Assembly: GCA_029204225.1 (NCBI GenBank)
Contig: CM055092.1
Coordinates: forward strand, 39,627,800 to 39,691,799
Reading direction: 5' to 3'
Length of the DNA stretch: 64,000 nucleotides
From: Diphasiastrum complanatum
Taxonomy: Eukaryota > Streptophyta > Lycopodiopsida > Lycopodiales > Lycopodiaceae
Shown here: in pieces, positions 1-11,760 of the stretch
Position numbering within the stretch: the stretch's first letter is position 1
Layout of the letters: the number at the start of each line of letters is the position of its first letter
Program-made: the position numbers and the translations under genes
Notes under the pieces: model-generated
Databases searched by the model: none
The model's input: the letters and a program-made list of their open reading frames with translations, nothing else
What the model was told of the DNA's origin: nothing

Positions 1-961
1 AAGAGGATCACTTCTAATTCTGCTAGCTCTGTGTTAGTTTCTTGTGAGGAATGTATATCTATAGTGGCTGAATAGCTTTTTGAAAGATTTACCATGCTGA
101 GTGTTTGAGTTGTGTCAAGACATGATAAGATGCAGAACTTCCATACTGTGCTTACAACAAACAAGTACGACAGAAAAAGCAACTCTTTAAGAAGGCTATG
201 GATTCTTAAAACCCGATGACAGAACTACACAGTAAGCCCCGTTTGTTTCAATCATGTTTCTTCCAAGGTAGGAAAATGGAGGAGGATTTCAAAAATGTCT
301 TTGTAAGGTTTGGTTGGAGAAATTTGATCTGAAGGCCTTAATATTCAGAGGTCTAGGCTCTTTACATTGATGGTAGCAATGCTTAATTCTTTCTCTGATG
401 ACTTTTCTTTTTGTAATGTTTAGTTCTTGTACGTAGTGGTCATTTTGATGGATCTAATTGAGTCCAACACACACTGTTTCTTCTACATTGTTCTTTGTGG
501 TGGATCGAATAACAAGTCCTTCCACATGCTATGTCATGCATGTCTCGTGACTTTGATGGGTCCAACCTTACAAATTCAAGTGAGCTGATTATTCTAGTGT
601 GAAGTTGTTTAGAATGGTATTCTTGCTTGGATGGTCTCAGTTGCCTCTGCGTAGGGCTCTTCATGATTAAGGAAAGAGTGGAACCTTAAAGTGTATACTC
701 TCGCTTTTGAAATCAACTTCACAACAGTAAGTTTATAGACAGTAAACTTCAAAGCTTCTAGGGTTTAGATGCACGACTTGTTTGAGTGTCTGTTTGACTT
801 GTGGAGCTCTAATGCCTAAAGTAATATTTCTCTGTCTCTAAATCTCCTGCTCCTGGCCCTGGCCCTCTTGTCATTGGATTACTCTCTCCAATCCCACTTG
901 CAACCCCTTTCGAACCCTCCCCGAGTCCCCAACTCTTGTACTCCAACGCCCGGTTGTCCTA
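1..961. other. Intergenic flank, no gene seen
   Basis: I see no protein domain, RNA gene or clear repeat here. The short open frames have no recognisable similarity. Bases 957-961 (TCCTA) are the left target-site copy of the copia element that starts at 962; the matching copy is at 18984-18988. Confidence 0.6.
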
Positions 962-1740
962 TGTTGGAATTTCATGCTCAAGCCCAATTCCATTAGGTAA
1001 TGAGCATTCTGAAATCTGTTTATACTTATATTCGAAGAAAAAAAAAAACTACAACAAAAATGAAGGAAGAAGAAGGCTCGAATTTCCTTACAGAGTATCA
1101 AAAAATTCAGGATCGAATTTTTTCGACCCAATGTTAATCCCATTAGAGAGATTTTCCGACCGTGGATCGGATCGAATCGGGTCTAACTTTTCCGACCCTG
1201 GTTGAAAGTGTATAAATCCGACCCTTTGTAAATTTTCGATACTGTCAGGAATATGTCTCGCGTCGTGACACTGACAGTCCACCTACTCCTGTACATACAT
1301 TCACTTTAAAATGACAGCTACCTACTGTGGGATGAATGTGGTGAATTAAGTAGATTACTGTCAGTTTTCAATACTGATCATCTGACTTCCAATCATCAAG
1401 GAAGATCTGCATTGGAGTCAACGCACTAATCAGGTTATCATCCTACAGGCGTTATGTTGTAAATATAGTCAAGCTCAGTTTTGGTTTTTACGTAATCATC
1501 AACAAACTCAGCAGAAGTCTGTTTTGAGCGCCTACAGTTTTGCGCCCAGCTTCATGCATTGTACTTATGTTTGTTTCTGATATCAATTTGAGTTCATGGT
1601 TCCACTACTGTTTTGTTCTATTTGCGCATTGTAGTTTATGATTCATCTTGAACTCTCTTGCTAGCAACTGCCGCACTTCCGATCCATCACCACCTGCACC
1701 ACTTTCACTGCTCACCACGGTTTCCATCGATTTTCCTACG
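962..1740 (+). repeat. 5' LTR of copia element A
   Basis: It starts TGTTGGAATTTC and matches 18208-18983 over its whole length with scattered substitutions. The last base is G where the 3' LTR has the canonical CA end, so the terminal A is mutated. A TATAAAT box at 1211-1217, also present in the 3' LTR at 18456-18462, is the likely U3 promoter. The LTR repeats the motif GGGTCGAA or its complement several times. Confidence 0.92.
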
Positions 1741-1752
1741 TGGTATCAGAGC
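1741..1752 (+). other. Primer-binding site, initiator tRNA-Met type (element A)
   Basis: TGGTATCAGAGC sits directly after the 5' LTR, as in most plant copia elements. It is complementary to the 3' end of initiator tRNA-Met and would prime minus-strand synthesis. Confidence 0.9.
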
Positions 1753-1867
1753 AGGTGCCTCAGTAATCTGCATTTTGATTGTAGATTTAGTCTTGTTTCT
1801 ACCAAGACTTCATCTTAGCAAGTGCGTAGCTAACAATATCTCATTATTGTTGTTTCTACCAACGATC

Positions 1868-2795
1868 AGAGATGTCACTTCTAAACTCCATCTGAGGAAG
1901 AAATTCTTCACTTTGAGGATGTCTGATGCAGACACTATTTCCAACCATCTCAATACATTCAAAAACCTTATGGAGCAGATGACTGCAATAGGATCGAACA
2001 TTGAAGATTCAGATGCAGTGATGACTCTTTTATCGAGTCTCCCTGATGCCTATGAAACATGGGTCATGGCTATTTCGACCCAACAGCAACTTACTCTATC
2101 AAGAGTCATCTCAATGCTGTTACAAGAGGAGATCAGAAGAAATGTAACCTCCTCAGGCTTAGGATCGGATCCTCAGGCTTTATACACAAAGAAAAATCAG
2201 AAATTAAAGTCAAAGAAATAATCAAAATCTGATTATTCAGGCAAAAGGAGCAACATGTAGTCAAGGTCAAATTTTGGCTCTGGGTCGAATTTTAACTCAG
2301 GGTCGAATTCAAATTTTCCTTCATCATCCCAGCCAATGCAGAAACTTCTGCAAGTACTGTAATAGGACTGGTCATCTCCTCAAGGACTGCACAACACTCA
2401 AGTACAACAATGAAAAGAAGAAGCAGTTCCAACAACAAGCAAATGCTGTCTCAACCAGTCACTCGATCTAGCATGAAGAGGAAGATGAAACTGCCTTTTT
2501 GACCAGGGTCGAAAATTTTTAGAATATCAATTCCTGGTACCTGGACTCTAGAGCAACTCAACACATGACCCATCATCGGGACTGGTTCCAAAACTACAAG
2601 CCTTTCACCCATTCTAGAGTTGTGCAACTTGGAGACAACACAACGCACTCCATTGAAGGTGAAGGAACATCCATGGTCGAATTTTAGAGAGGTGTTAAGT
2701 TGCTATCCAATGTCCTTTATATTTCGAACCTTACCAAGAATCTGCTTTCTATAAGCAGAGGTCGTAGGGTCGAATTCAATACAGAGGGCTACACT
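1868..2795 (+). pseudogene. copia element A gag and protease start, truncated
   Basis: The frame to 2221 matches the C-terminal half of the copia gag domain (UBN2 type), with LMEQMTAIG followed by LLSSLPDAYETW. The N-terminal ~100 residues expected after the primer-binding site are missing, which implies an internal deletion. A zinc knuckle CKYCNRTGHLLKDC (C-x2-C-x4-H-x4-C) lies near 2347-2390 in a shifted frame. The protease active site follows near 2540-2560 as LDSRATQHM, where the family has D-S-G-A-T, so the catalytic Gly is replaced by Arg. The frame breaks off at 2795, where element B is inserted. Inactive by several independent lesions. Confidence 0.8.
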
Positions 2796-3882
2796 TGTTG
2801 GCTGATTCTGACGAATCCCCAAGATACTCGAACATAGCAACTCAAGAGCACCTCTCACCTTAGACCGAGGAGGTCTCTGAGAAGACGAGACGAATGAAGA
2901 CTGAGAGCCGAGTATGAGAGCTGAGAAATGCTAGTTGGTAATAACAAGCCATAACTGTGTAAGCCTCATGGTGAATCCCGAAAGATGGAATGACCATGTA
3001 GGAACTAGTATTTCTAGGCAAATGTAATAAATTCCACTTGTAATTTGTGAAATGTGGAAATTCCACGAGGATGCCACCTAAGGAGCTCTCTTGCTTATTT
3101 AAGAGACTCCCTCTTTGTGAAGAGGGGCTTTTTGTGAATTGTATCAACTCCATGCTGAAATGAGAAGAGCCTTCACGAGTTTGGTGCATCCATTGAGGTC
3201 CTTGATCATGCTTGTTTCTTGAGTGATGCATTTATGATCTTGCCCTTCCCTCCTTTTGTGTGTGGTTGTGGACTGTAGAGTGGATTAGATTTGCTGCTTT
3301 CATAGATCGGATTAGTTTCTTTCCTTGTTTGTGGATTAATGTAGGAATCAACATTCAGGTAAACTAAATAGGCTGGATCTGTGGTGTAGTTCTTGCATAT
3401 CTCTTTACAATCCAGTTCTTGATGTTCTTGGGATGTCCAAGAATCAAAAGACTGGTTGGTTTCTTGATTCTTGGAATTCTAACATGCTGTAGATTAGTTC
3501 TTGGTTCTTGTTTTGTCAATTTATGCAAGTGCAACTCAGTTTAGTAAAGTTTAGGCTCTGATTCAGTTCGTTTTTAAGAGTAGATAGCTGTAAAATCTGT
3601 TGAATGTTCATTTGGGCTGCACTCTGATCTGTGAATGAGCGTTCTTGGCTTGCATCTATGTATGAATGTAAGTGCGTTCAAGAGAGTTCGACCTCGACAG
3701 GCAGGACAAAAATATACTACAATGACCAATCCGTCCCTTCAGCCTAATCTGGGCCTTTAAATAAGAACGATAATCTCAAGAAGTGCCCACAGCCTCTGCT
3801 GACAGGCAGAATACCAAGCCGTAGAAGCTGTAAGCAAGAAGAAAAAGAACCGTAGTAAACAGATCCTCTGGATCTGTAAACA
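2796..3882 (+). repeat. 5' LTR of element B
   Basis: It starts TGTTGGCTGATT and ends GTAAACA, and matches 8664-9840. It is 90 bp shorter than the 3' copy: the 3' copy has about 70 extra bases at 8900-8969 and an extra ~27 bp unit of a short tandem repeat near 9212-9290. The primer-binding site follows at 3883. Confidence 0.9.
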
Positions 3883-3898
3883 TTTGGCACCGTTGCCC
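3883..3898 (+). other. Gypsy-type primer-binding site (element B)
   Basis: TTTGGCACCGTTGCCC directly follows the 5' LTR. It is close to the TTTGGCGCCGTTGCCGGGG site used by Athila/Tat-like gypsy elements. One substitution (GCG to GCA) and a divergent tail mean the primer tRNA assignment is uncertain. Confidence 0.75.
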
Positions 3899-3963
3899 AT
3901 TGAACTCCAACACCTTCTACATCAGAAACCCGCAACCTTGTCCACGCTCCGCCCGTCCCCTCA

Positions 3964-4815
3964 CGATCACATCTCAACCGGAGCCCCCCCGTGTTGAAAT
4001 CTCAACCGGAGAGCTCGTGTCCAATCTCAACCGACGTATTCTATTCAATCTCCACCGACACACACTCTCTCAGATCTCAACCGACGGTCATCCGTTACAT
4101 CTCGACCGACGGTAATCTATTGAAATCTCGACCGACAGTTTCCACTCAGATCTCAACCGACGGTACTCCATCAGATCTCAACCGACGGCCTCATTCCAAT
4201 CTCGACTGACAGCCCGTATTAGACTCAACCGAAGCCTTTTTCTGAAATCTCGACCGATGGCCCTGTGTTCGATCTCAACCGACGCCATCAGTCAGATCTC
4301 AACCGACGCCCATCAGTCAGATCTCAATCGACGGAAGTCGCTCAGATCTCAACCGACGGGATCCGCTTCCAATCTCAACCGACGGCCTCAGTGAAATCTC
4401 AACCGACGGCCCATTCAATAAAATCTCAACCGACGGCCTCGGTAAAATCTCAACCGACGGTGCCCAGTGAAATCTCAACCGACGGCCATTCAGTAAAATC
4501 TCAACCAACGGCCTCAGTAAAATCTCAACCGACGGTGCCCCGTGAAATCTCAACCGACGCCCATCAGTCAGATCTCAACCGACGGAAGTCGCTCAAATCT
4601 CAACTGACGGGATCCGCTTCCAATCTCAACCGACGGCCTCAGTAAAATCTCAACCGACTGTGCCCCGTGAAATCTCAACCGACGGCCATTCAGTAAGATC
4701 TCGACCGACGGGTTCGCGTCAGATCTCGACCGACGGATTTTTGATCAGATCTCGACCGACGGTTTTGGGTCCAATCTCGACCGACGGGATTCCTCACCAT
4801 CTCAACCGACCAACT
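3964..4815 (+). repeat. Minisatellite of ATCTCAACCGACGG units in the leader of element B
   Basis: About 35 copies of a 22-27 bp unit with the core ATCTC(A/G)ACCGACGG fill the leader between primer-binding site and gag. Spacers alternate among a few types (CCTCAGTAAA, GTGCCCCGTGAA, CCATTCAGTAAA). A larger block of several units at about 4305-4450 recurs near 4560-4680. The last units switch from CAACC to CGACC. Long open frames cross it on both strands and encode repeats such as SQPTASVK and ISTDGH; I read these as by-products of the repeat. Confidence 0.92.
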
Positions 4816-5075
4816 CCATGCTAGACCACAGAACTTTCAAACGACACGTCTGACTGGCATTTCGACTGAACCACCATCTCCCCAAAGCCTTAAAGGCTGA
4901 AAAAAAAAAAAATTTAAAAAAATAAAACTCATACCACTAGAAAGCAATTTTCATAATGAGTCTCCACCTTCACTTCCTTCAACACCCTAAAAAATCCAAA
5001 AACACCAAAAACCCTAACAAAATCCAAAAACACCAGAAACACATACCCAACACAAAAACAACACAACAGTACCCA

Positions 5076-6405
5076 ATGGACGACAATACAGATCCTGAAA
5101 TCCCCGAAGATTATCCATACGAGATCAGGTCCCCTATAGCTGAACAAATTAGACGTCATAGGTTTTACCGAATGCGGGCCCAAATGCACGAGCCATCCAC
5201 AAACCCATTCGAAGGACAAGAACCTGATAGAGCTGCACGCGCACGACCCCAATTTTATGGTGCTGAACCCTCACAGGCCAGAACCAACATTAATGGAGTC
5301 TCTGCTACCCACAATGCTCATCATGAGAGACGTACACCCAAGCTAGATCTACCAAAGTTTGACGGTAGTTCGGACCCTCAAAGATTTTTGCAGATCTTTG
5401 AGAATGCATGTGATGTGTATGGCGAAACATCTCCCGATGCTGTGGTCCAACTATTTTCGATGACCATGATTGCTAAAGCACGTGATTGGTTTTTCAACCT
5501 TGATCGTGAAGATAAGACAGACTGGTCAATCTTGAAAGAGTCCTTTATCAAGCGTTTTAAGCCCTTTCGCTTGATCGAGAGTCCTTTTGTCAAATTGAGT
5601 AACATCAAGATGGCAAAGGATGAACGTGTACGAGATTATATCGAGCGTTTCAAACTCCTCAAAAGTCAAGTACAGGAACAACCCTCCGAACAGATGCTCA
5701 TCATCTGGTTCCTAGTTGGACTTCCACGATGGATAGACGCGAGCTTAAATCCAATGATGAATATATGAGCCTTAAATTAGCTATGTCTGATGCCATCAAA
5801 GAAGAAGACGAAGGATCAGATGTTGACGAATCCAGAGAAAGGCGAGCACTATGTGCTCCTGTCAATGAGTCGAAGCCGATCGAGGATACCCGAAATCAGC
5901 TTTGGAAATCCCAGTTGGACTTGCTTAATAAGCAACATCAACTACAGATGGAGAAACTCACCAATGAGTTTCAAGCTACCCTGAAGTCTATCCAAAGCAG
6001 TATGCCTAGTCAGCCAAACACTGCACAGGTACCTTATAGACGAAAAACAATATGGTGCCCACACTGCCGGGCTACGCATCCTGTTGATGCTTGTCCTTTA
6101 TATCCGCCTATCCAAGCACATACAGTTCAACAATATGAGGAACAACCATCACAGTCTGGAAGTCCCTTGACTTATCATGAATATCCATTTGAAAGTCCAG
6201 AATCACCAGATGTTTCATCTGTGGTGAAACTGGCCACGTCATGGTTGATTGTCCAGTTAAGACCTAGTACCATGCTGAGTGTCGCGACTGTATCAGAAAA
6301 CACAGTTTCAAAGACTGTCCAAAGCAACCAACTAAGATCCTACTTGCCTGTCACGTTGGTTATGACTCCCGATAGGATTCTCACGACAACAACACGAGCA
6401 CCATA
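5076..6405 (+). pseudogene. Gypsy-type Gag of element B, frameshifted
   Basis: The start at 5076 (MDDNTDPEIPED) is preferred over 4956, because the 40 residues before it are low-complexity Lys/Asn/Gln. The retrotransposon gag domain is clear around 5340-5760 (LDLPKFDGSSDPQRFL, then ARDWFFNLD, SFIKRFKPF, and WFLVGLP). The frame stops at 5768 and continues in another frame from 5729 with AMSDAIKEEDEGSD. Near 6210-6340, in a third frame, come two CCHC knuckles, CFICGETGHVMVDC and CRDCIRKHSFKDC, separated by a stop. At least two frameshifts make it inactive. The minus-strand gag at 45739-46937 belongs to the same family. Confidence 0.85.
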
Positions 6406-8663
6406 GCAACCAACAGTTAAACCTGCTGCTCAATCGAGAAGTTTCTTGTAAACTTCTACATCACTGTCCAATACACCAGCTCCATAATGCAAAAGACACT
6501 AATATGAAATGAGTCCTTGTCGAAAGAAAAGCAAAACCAATATTCCGTCATCTGCTACAATGTCCAATCAAGAGCAACCTCCAAAGGGAATTGACAGTTT
6601 TTTTCCCCTTATACAACCTCAAATCTATTTGTCTTTCCACATGCTAATAAGATTTTCAAAGTGCCAATACACAATATTTCTCGGATTCGGAAATCCAGAT
6701 AGAAATTCGGTTCTAAATCTCTTGTTCACAGAGGTCCTCTGGACATAGTACCTCAATAATACCTGCATCTCAAGCTATATCTTACAACATCTGTTATCAA
6801 TGATGGTAGATTTTAGCGTCACCCACCCTGCCTTGTTTTAACAAGGGCATGTCAGAGTAAGTCACATTACTCTACAAAACAACTGAAATATTGCAACTAT
6901 CAAGGTACATTATCAATGTTGATGAATGCAAGTTTTGTTCGACAAGTGCTATACAGTTCTCACTCTCTGTAACGTTTGTTTATTTCCTTGTTTCTCTTCA
7001 CCTATTTTGTGTGATTAATTTTTGCTTGAGCAATAGCTATTGCACGAGAGTCTTCTGTAGAGCATCTCCAGAACACATTTTCATTCATCTATCCATCTTC
7101 AGATTCCCTTGTACAGCAGTTTAGAATTGTTGAGACATATGAGAAATCCATGTCAAATTAGAGTTGATTCCTGCATCTCAGTGCCATATTATTCTTTGAG
7201 TCAACTACAGCAAGATCGAAACAAATTTAGTTAAAATTTGTTCAATCTTTAGTCCAGTCGCATGTTTAACGAGTTTTAACTACGTGTTCCACACGCCGAT
7301 CCAATCTTGAGCATGAACAGTCACCAGCAACAACATCCCCACCAACAGATTTTGGGGGGGGGAGAGAGTGGATCTGCTTGGATCCACTGGAGCAGTTACG
7401 TTGCCAACAACAACATCAGCAAGATCGACAGCCAAGGTCACAAGTCAAATATGAAAAAGACAAGGCTAAAGAAGGCAGATGGGCAATTCAAAGATACTCA
7501 ATCAGAAAAAGTACCCCAGTCACGACGAGGATCCTTCAGAAAGGGAAACACAAGCATTGGGAAATTAGTCTCTTTTTTCAACCGACCTCTTGCCATACTT
7601 CTGCGCCATTCTCATGCCTATCGTCCACACCATCTACCAATGTCACCACCTCCGCCCTACCTTCCATCTGTTTGTTTATCATCAGTTTACTGTTCTTCTG
7701 AGAAATCCCAAGTTTTTATAGTCCTACCGAAGCAGTTGAAAGATCATTGCAAGTGTCTTGCGAAGACCAATTGCCACCTACAATGGTTGATCAGCCAAAC
7801 GAAGATCTAAGAAGTCAAGCAAAGAAGCTGAGGAGGAAAGGACAAAACTTAAGCAACAGATGAGTTCGATCGATCTTGATCAAAAGAAACTCTCTGGAGT
7901 AATGATAGTTGAATCCCTCTTATGAAGCCCAAGGAGATCCAAAAGTAACAGATCAAAAGAAAGAGCTGCAGAAAATGAAAGATGAAGACATCCGTGAACC
8001 TGCAAAATAAAGCAAGCTCCTCATCCAGCAAGTGGTGGTCGAAGCTCGACATTGCAAGGGTCCAAGGCTGCAATTGTAGAACTATCAGTTCCTTCATCCT
8101 TTCACCAAGCCTTCATCATGTTTTCTTACCGTTATCAAACCGTCCATCCAATTCTGTTCCTACCACCAATTTTTTATGAGTCCATACCCTTGAGACTGAT
8201 AATCAAAGTTTATGCAACCTGTAGATTGAAGGTTTTTCTTGAGACTGAAACTTCAACTGAGAAAAGAATTGCGGAAATGCCCAGAAGCAATATGGAGGAT
8301 ATAGACCTCCCAGAAGATAGAATCTGCCAAGAAACCAAAGATGAAACCGTCAATGGCAGATACAAGTGACTAAACAAAGAGACACATGGAAAGCACTCGA
8401 GCATGCAAGTTGTGAAGTTGCTGAGAGCTCTCCACTTATAGAATGTCAACCACCTATAGCAATAAGACATTCTAATCCAATTGCGGCAATTTGTGAAAGA
8501 CAATTTTTGTGATAAAGACTGGAGACAATAGGCACTTGGTTTTATGTAAGCGAACGAGGATCTACGCTTTTCCAAGTGACAATCGAAAATGCCAATGTAA
8601 AGCGGAGCGACATCGTCCAATATGAGTTGCAGTGGGTCCTGCAACACATTAGGGGTGGGATGA
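6406..8663 (+). other. Non-coding interior of element B, no pol seen
   Basis: I looked for protease (D-S/T-G), YxDD, integrase HHCC/DDE and RNase H signatures in all frames and recognise none. The longest frame (7307-7810) is Gln/Lys rich and unrecognised. The segment ends in a purine-rich stretch (8648-8663) that primes the 3' LTR. Confidence 0.65.
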
Positions 8664-9840
8664 TGTTGGTTGATTATGACGAATCCCCAAGATACTCGGA
8701 CAGAGCAACTCAAGAGCACCTCTCACCTTAGATCGAGGAGGTCTCTGAGAAGACGAGACGAATGAAGACTGAGAGCCGAGTATGAGAGCCGAGAAATGCT
8801 AGTTGGTAATAACAAGCCATAACTGTGTAAGCCTCATGGTGAATCCCGAAAGATGGAATGACCATGTAGGAACTAGTATTTCTAGGCAAATGTAATAAAT
8901 GCAAGTAGACCCCTCTTAAAGAAAGTAGAGTGAGCCACCTTTTGATGGTGACCTCTAGTGGAGAGCATTATTCCACTTGTAATTTGTGAAATGTGAAAAT
9001 TTCACGAGGATGCCACCTAAGGAGCTCTCTTGCTTATTTAAGAGACTCCCTCTTTGTGAAGAGGGGCTTTTTGTGAATTGTATCAACTCCATGCTGAAAT
9101 GAGAAGAGCCTTCACGAGTTTGGTGCATCCATTGAGGTCCTTGATCATGCTTGTTTCTTGAGTGATGCATTTATGATCTTGCCCTTCCCTCCTTTTGTGT
9201 GTGGTTGTGGACTGTAGAGTGGATTAGATTTGTTGCTTTCGTAGAGTGGATTAGATTTGCTGCTTTTGTAGAGTGGATTAGTTTCTTTCCTTGTTTGTGG
9301 ATTAATGTAGGAATCAGCATTCAGGTAAACTAAATAGGCTGGATCTGTGGTGTAGTTGTTGCATATCTCTTTACAATCCAATTCTTGATGTTCTTGGGAT
9401 GTCCAATAATCAAAAGACTGGTTGGTTTCTTGATTCTTGGACTTTTAACATGCTGTAGATTAGTTCTTGGTTCTTGTTTTGTCAATTTATGTAAGTGCAA
9501 CTCAGTTTAGTAAAGTTTAGGCTCTGATTCAGTTCGTTTTTAAGAGTAGATAGCTGTAAAATCTGCTGAATGTTCATTTGGGCTGCACTCTAATTTGTGA
9601 ATGAGCGTTCTTGGCTTGCATCTATGAGAGAGTTCGACCCCGAGTAGTCCTCTGACAAGCAGGACAAAAATATACTACAATGACCAATCCGTCCCTTCTG
9701 CCTAATCTGGGCCTTTAAATAAGAACGATAATCTCAAGAAGTGCCCACAGCCTCTGCTGACAGGCAGAATACCAAGCCGTAGAAGCTGTAAGCAAGAAGA
9801 AAAAGAACCGTAGTAAACAGATCCTCTGGATCTGTAAACA
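8664..9840 (+). repeat. 3' LTR of element B
   Basis: It starts TGTTGGTTGATT and ends GTAAACA, followed by the ACACT target copy. Relative to the 5' LTR it carries about 70 extra bases at 8900-8969 and an extra ~27 bp copy of the GTAGAGTGGATTAGATT unit. Confidence 0.9.
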
Positions 9841-10459
9841 ACACTATTCTTGACAAGTCTAGGAAAGTCCTAGCTTATGGTAGATGATGTGGCTACTTTT
9901 AGTCAAATCATTTGCTGTGGCATTTCTGACTAGTCCATTTAAATATCAAGAGTATTCAAGAAATGTCAAATCAGAACCTAGTGCAAGGTCTTCCCTCTAT
10001 TAGCAAATCCGATTCTCCATGTGAAAGTTGTATTATCAGCAAACATGCTAGAAGTCCATGTACTTCAGATTTTGTTCATACTTCTAGAGAGTTGCTAGAT
10101 CTTGTACATAGTGACCTTTGTGGCCCAATGTAGACTTTTTCCACAGGGGGAGTTTTTTATTTTATGACTTTTATTGATGACTTTTCTAGGAGAACTGCTA
10201 CTTACTTTTTGACGAATAAATTCGATACTTTCAGATTTGTCAAGCAGTTCAAGGCATCTGCAGAAAATCAGACCCAGAGAACAATCAAAGCAATACGTTC
10301 TGATGGAGGGAGAGAATACATCTCCACCGAGTTCAAGGAATTTTGCAGGGCCTGTGAATACATCAACAATACACCACTAACTACTCCCCTCAGTCCAATG
10401 GAGTAGCAGAACAGAAGAATCAGACATTTATTGAGAGTGCCAAAAGCATGATGGCCCAT
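9841..10459 (+). pseudogene. copia element A pre-integrase and integrase core, first part
   Basis: Element A resumes after element B. A CESCIISKHARSP block (the end of the integrase zinc-finger region) and LLDLVHSDLCGPM lie in shifted frames at about 10020-10130. The frame 10164-10406 gives FIDDFSRRTATYFL and IRSDGGREYIS, that is, the two Asp of the catalytic triad in context. The third acidic residue would follow just before the break, but a stop replaces the normal codon after SNGVAEQ-like sequence. The frame is cut at CCCAT (10455-10459), where element C is inserted, and continues at 16008. Confidence 0.85.
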
Positions 10460-10856
10460 AGTTATGGACTCGGCTCATTACATTCGCCACGTCCATTTAC
10501 ATTACTTTACTTTATGCATAAGCAGGCCTTGGGCCCTTTTTTATTCATTATTGACACTTAGACTTTATGGTTGGCCTTGGGCCTTATTATTCATTATTTG
10601 GACATTTGGACATATTACTTGAGAGTGGGGGCCTTCTTGGAGGGCGCACTATTATCTCTCCCAGTTGGGCCCTTGCCACTAGAAGCTTCCTTTAGGCTAT
10701 AAGTAGGGAATCTGTGTCATTTGTTATTCTGCTATGATATTGATCTCTCTCCTCTTTAGTCTCTTTAAGCTCTCTTTCTTGCTTTCTAGACTAATTCCTG
10801 GTTATGTCTTGCTTGCATAGATCAGCCATAGCATAATTGTGGTCTTGTTCGTAACT
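10460..10856 (+). repeat. 5' LTR of element C
   Basis: A 397 bp LTR nearly identical to 15593-16002 apart from small indels. It begins AGTTATGGAC and ends GTTCGTAACT, so the two ends are inverted copies of AGTTA. The 5 bp target duplication and the adjacent primer-binding site support these ends. Confidence 0.88.
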
Positions 10857-10868
10857 TGGTATCAGAGC
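10857..10868 (+). other. Primer-binding site of element C
   Basis: TGGTATCAGAGC directly follows the LTR end TAACT. Initiator tRNA-Met type. Confidence 0.88.
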
Positions 10869-11099
10869 ACTCTCCAAATTGCTAAATTTCAGATCTGATT
10901 TTCTAATTGGGCACTCTTTTTCCTTGCTGATTTTTTTTTTTCTCTTTGCTGAGGGCTTTCATCTCTTTGCTTCAGCAACATTCAGCACAGTTTGGAGGAG
11001 GACCAGCTCTTATCAGAGCATTTTCCTTGGCGGAGCTTTAGCAGATAGTTAGCGGAAGTACTTCCGCTAAATTTGGTGGCCAATTTTTTTTTTTTTTTG

Positions 11100-11760
11100 G
11101 GCAGATTATTTCCGGCGCCCAAGCCATCACCCATTTCCAGCTTGTTTGCAGGCTCTCCAGCGCCCAATTCCCTCATCTCTTTCGTCCGTTCCTCCTTCCA
11201 TTTTCAGCCTCTCTTCACTTTTGTTTGCAGGCTGTCCAGCCCCTTCATACTTGTCACTTTCGTCTGTTTTTGTCTCCGTTTGTAGCCATTTTTCACACCT
11301 TGTTTGCAAGCTGTCCAGCGCCCGTCCCCCTCCAATTTTTACTTCGTTCCGCCTCCGTTTGCTACCCCAAATCCACATTTGATTGCAGGCTCATCACCAC
11401 CCTCATACTTGCTGTTTTTCTATCCTTTACATTTGCTGTCCGCCGGAGGCTGTCCAACACATTTTTACAGCCTTCATATTTGCTGTTTTCCAGCCTTTTC
11501 GACGCATTTTTTCCAGCATCTCTTGCAACATTACTTGGTGGCTGTCCAGCGCCCCATTTGGCGCCAATACTTGGCAAAATTTCCAGCTCCAACGCAGTTC
11601 CTTGACAGATTTGATCGGTGGCTGTCCGTGCACATTTCCAGTAGCTTTCTACAGCCTATATGTAGTTCATTTCGCATAATTTCCAGCTACAAAGCGGCCC
11701 AAAAACATTTTTTATCTCTATTTGGTGGCTGCCCGGTATCTTTTCATTTTAGTACCGTTT
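11100..11760 (+). repeat. Diverged repeats of a GGCTGTCCAGCGCCC motif in the leader of element C
   Basis: The phrase GCAGGCTGTCCAGCGCCC and variants recur at irregular spacing (about 11147, 11229, 11308, 11451, 11540, 11619, 11728) between primer-binding site and the first long frame. Several overlapping open frames cross the region in different phases, which is what a short repeat without in-frame stops gives. I see no protein domain. Confidence 0.7.

Larger units (their letters stand above)
2796..9840 (+). mobile_element. Gag-only LTR retrotransposon (element B, TR-GAG-like), nested in element A
   Basis: The direct repeats 2796-3882 and 8664-9840 are LTRs. ACACT on both sides (2791-2795, 9841-9845) is the target duplication, and element A resumes directly afterwards. 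The interior (3883-8663) has a TTTGGCACCGTTGCC primer-binding site typical of gypsy elements, a minisatellite leader, one degenerate gypsy-type gag with a double zinc knuckle, and no trace of protease, reverse transcriptase, RNase H or integrase. A purine-rich tract, AGGGGTGGGATGA, precedes the 3' LTR. Plant non-autonomous elements that keep only gag are known as TR-GAGs; a LARD remnant is the alternative. Mobilisation would have needed an autonomous gypsy partner (inference). Confidence 0.88.

Noticed and set aside
1658-1867. N-terminal part of the frame 1658-2221 as gag
   Set aside because: It overlaps the end of the LTR and the primer-binding site; gag similarity starts only near 1868.
3964-4815. 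Overlapping open frames across the minisatellite as real repeat proteins
   Set aside because: Open frames exist on both strands and in several phases with the same short period, as expected from a stop-poor DNA repeat; there is no start context or domain.
3964-4815. CRISPR-like array
   Set aside because: The repeat core is only about 14 bp, spacers are themselves repeated, units vary in length, and this is a plant retrotransposon leader.
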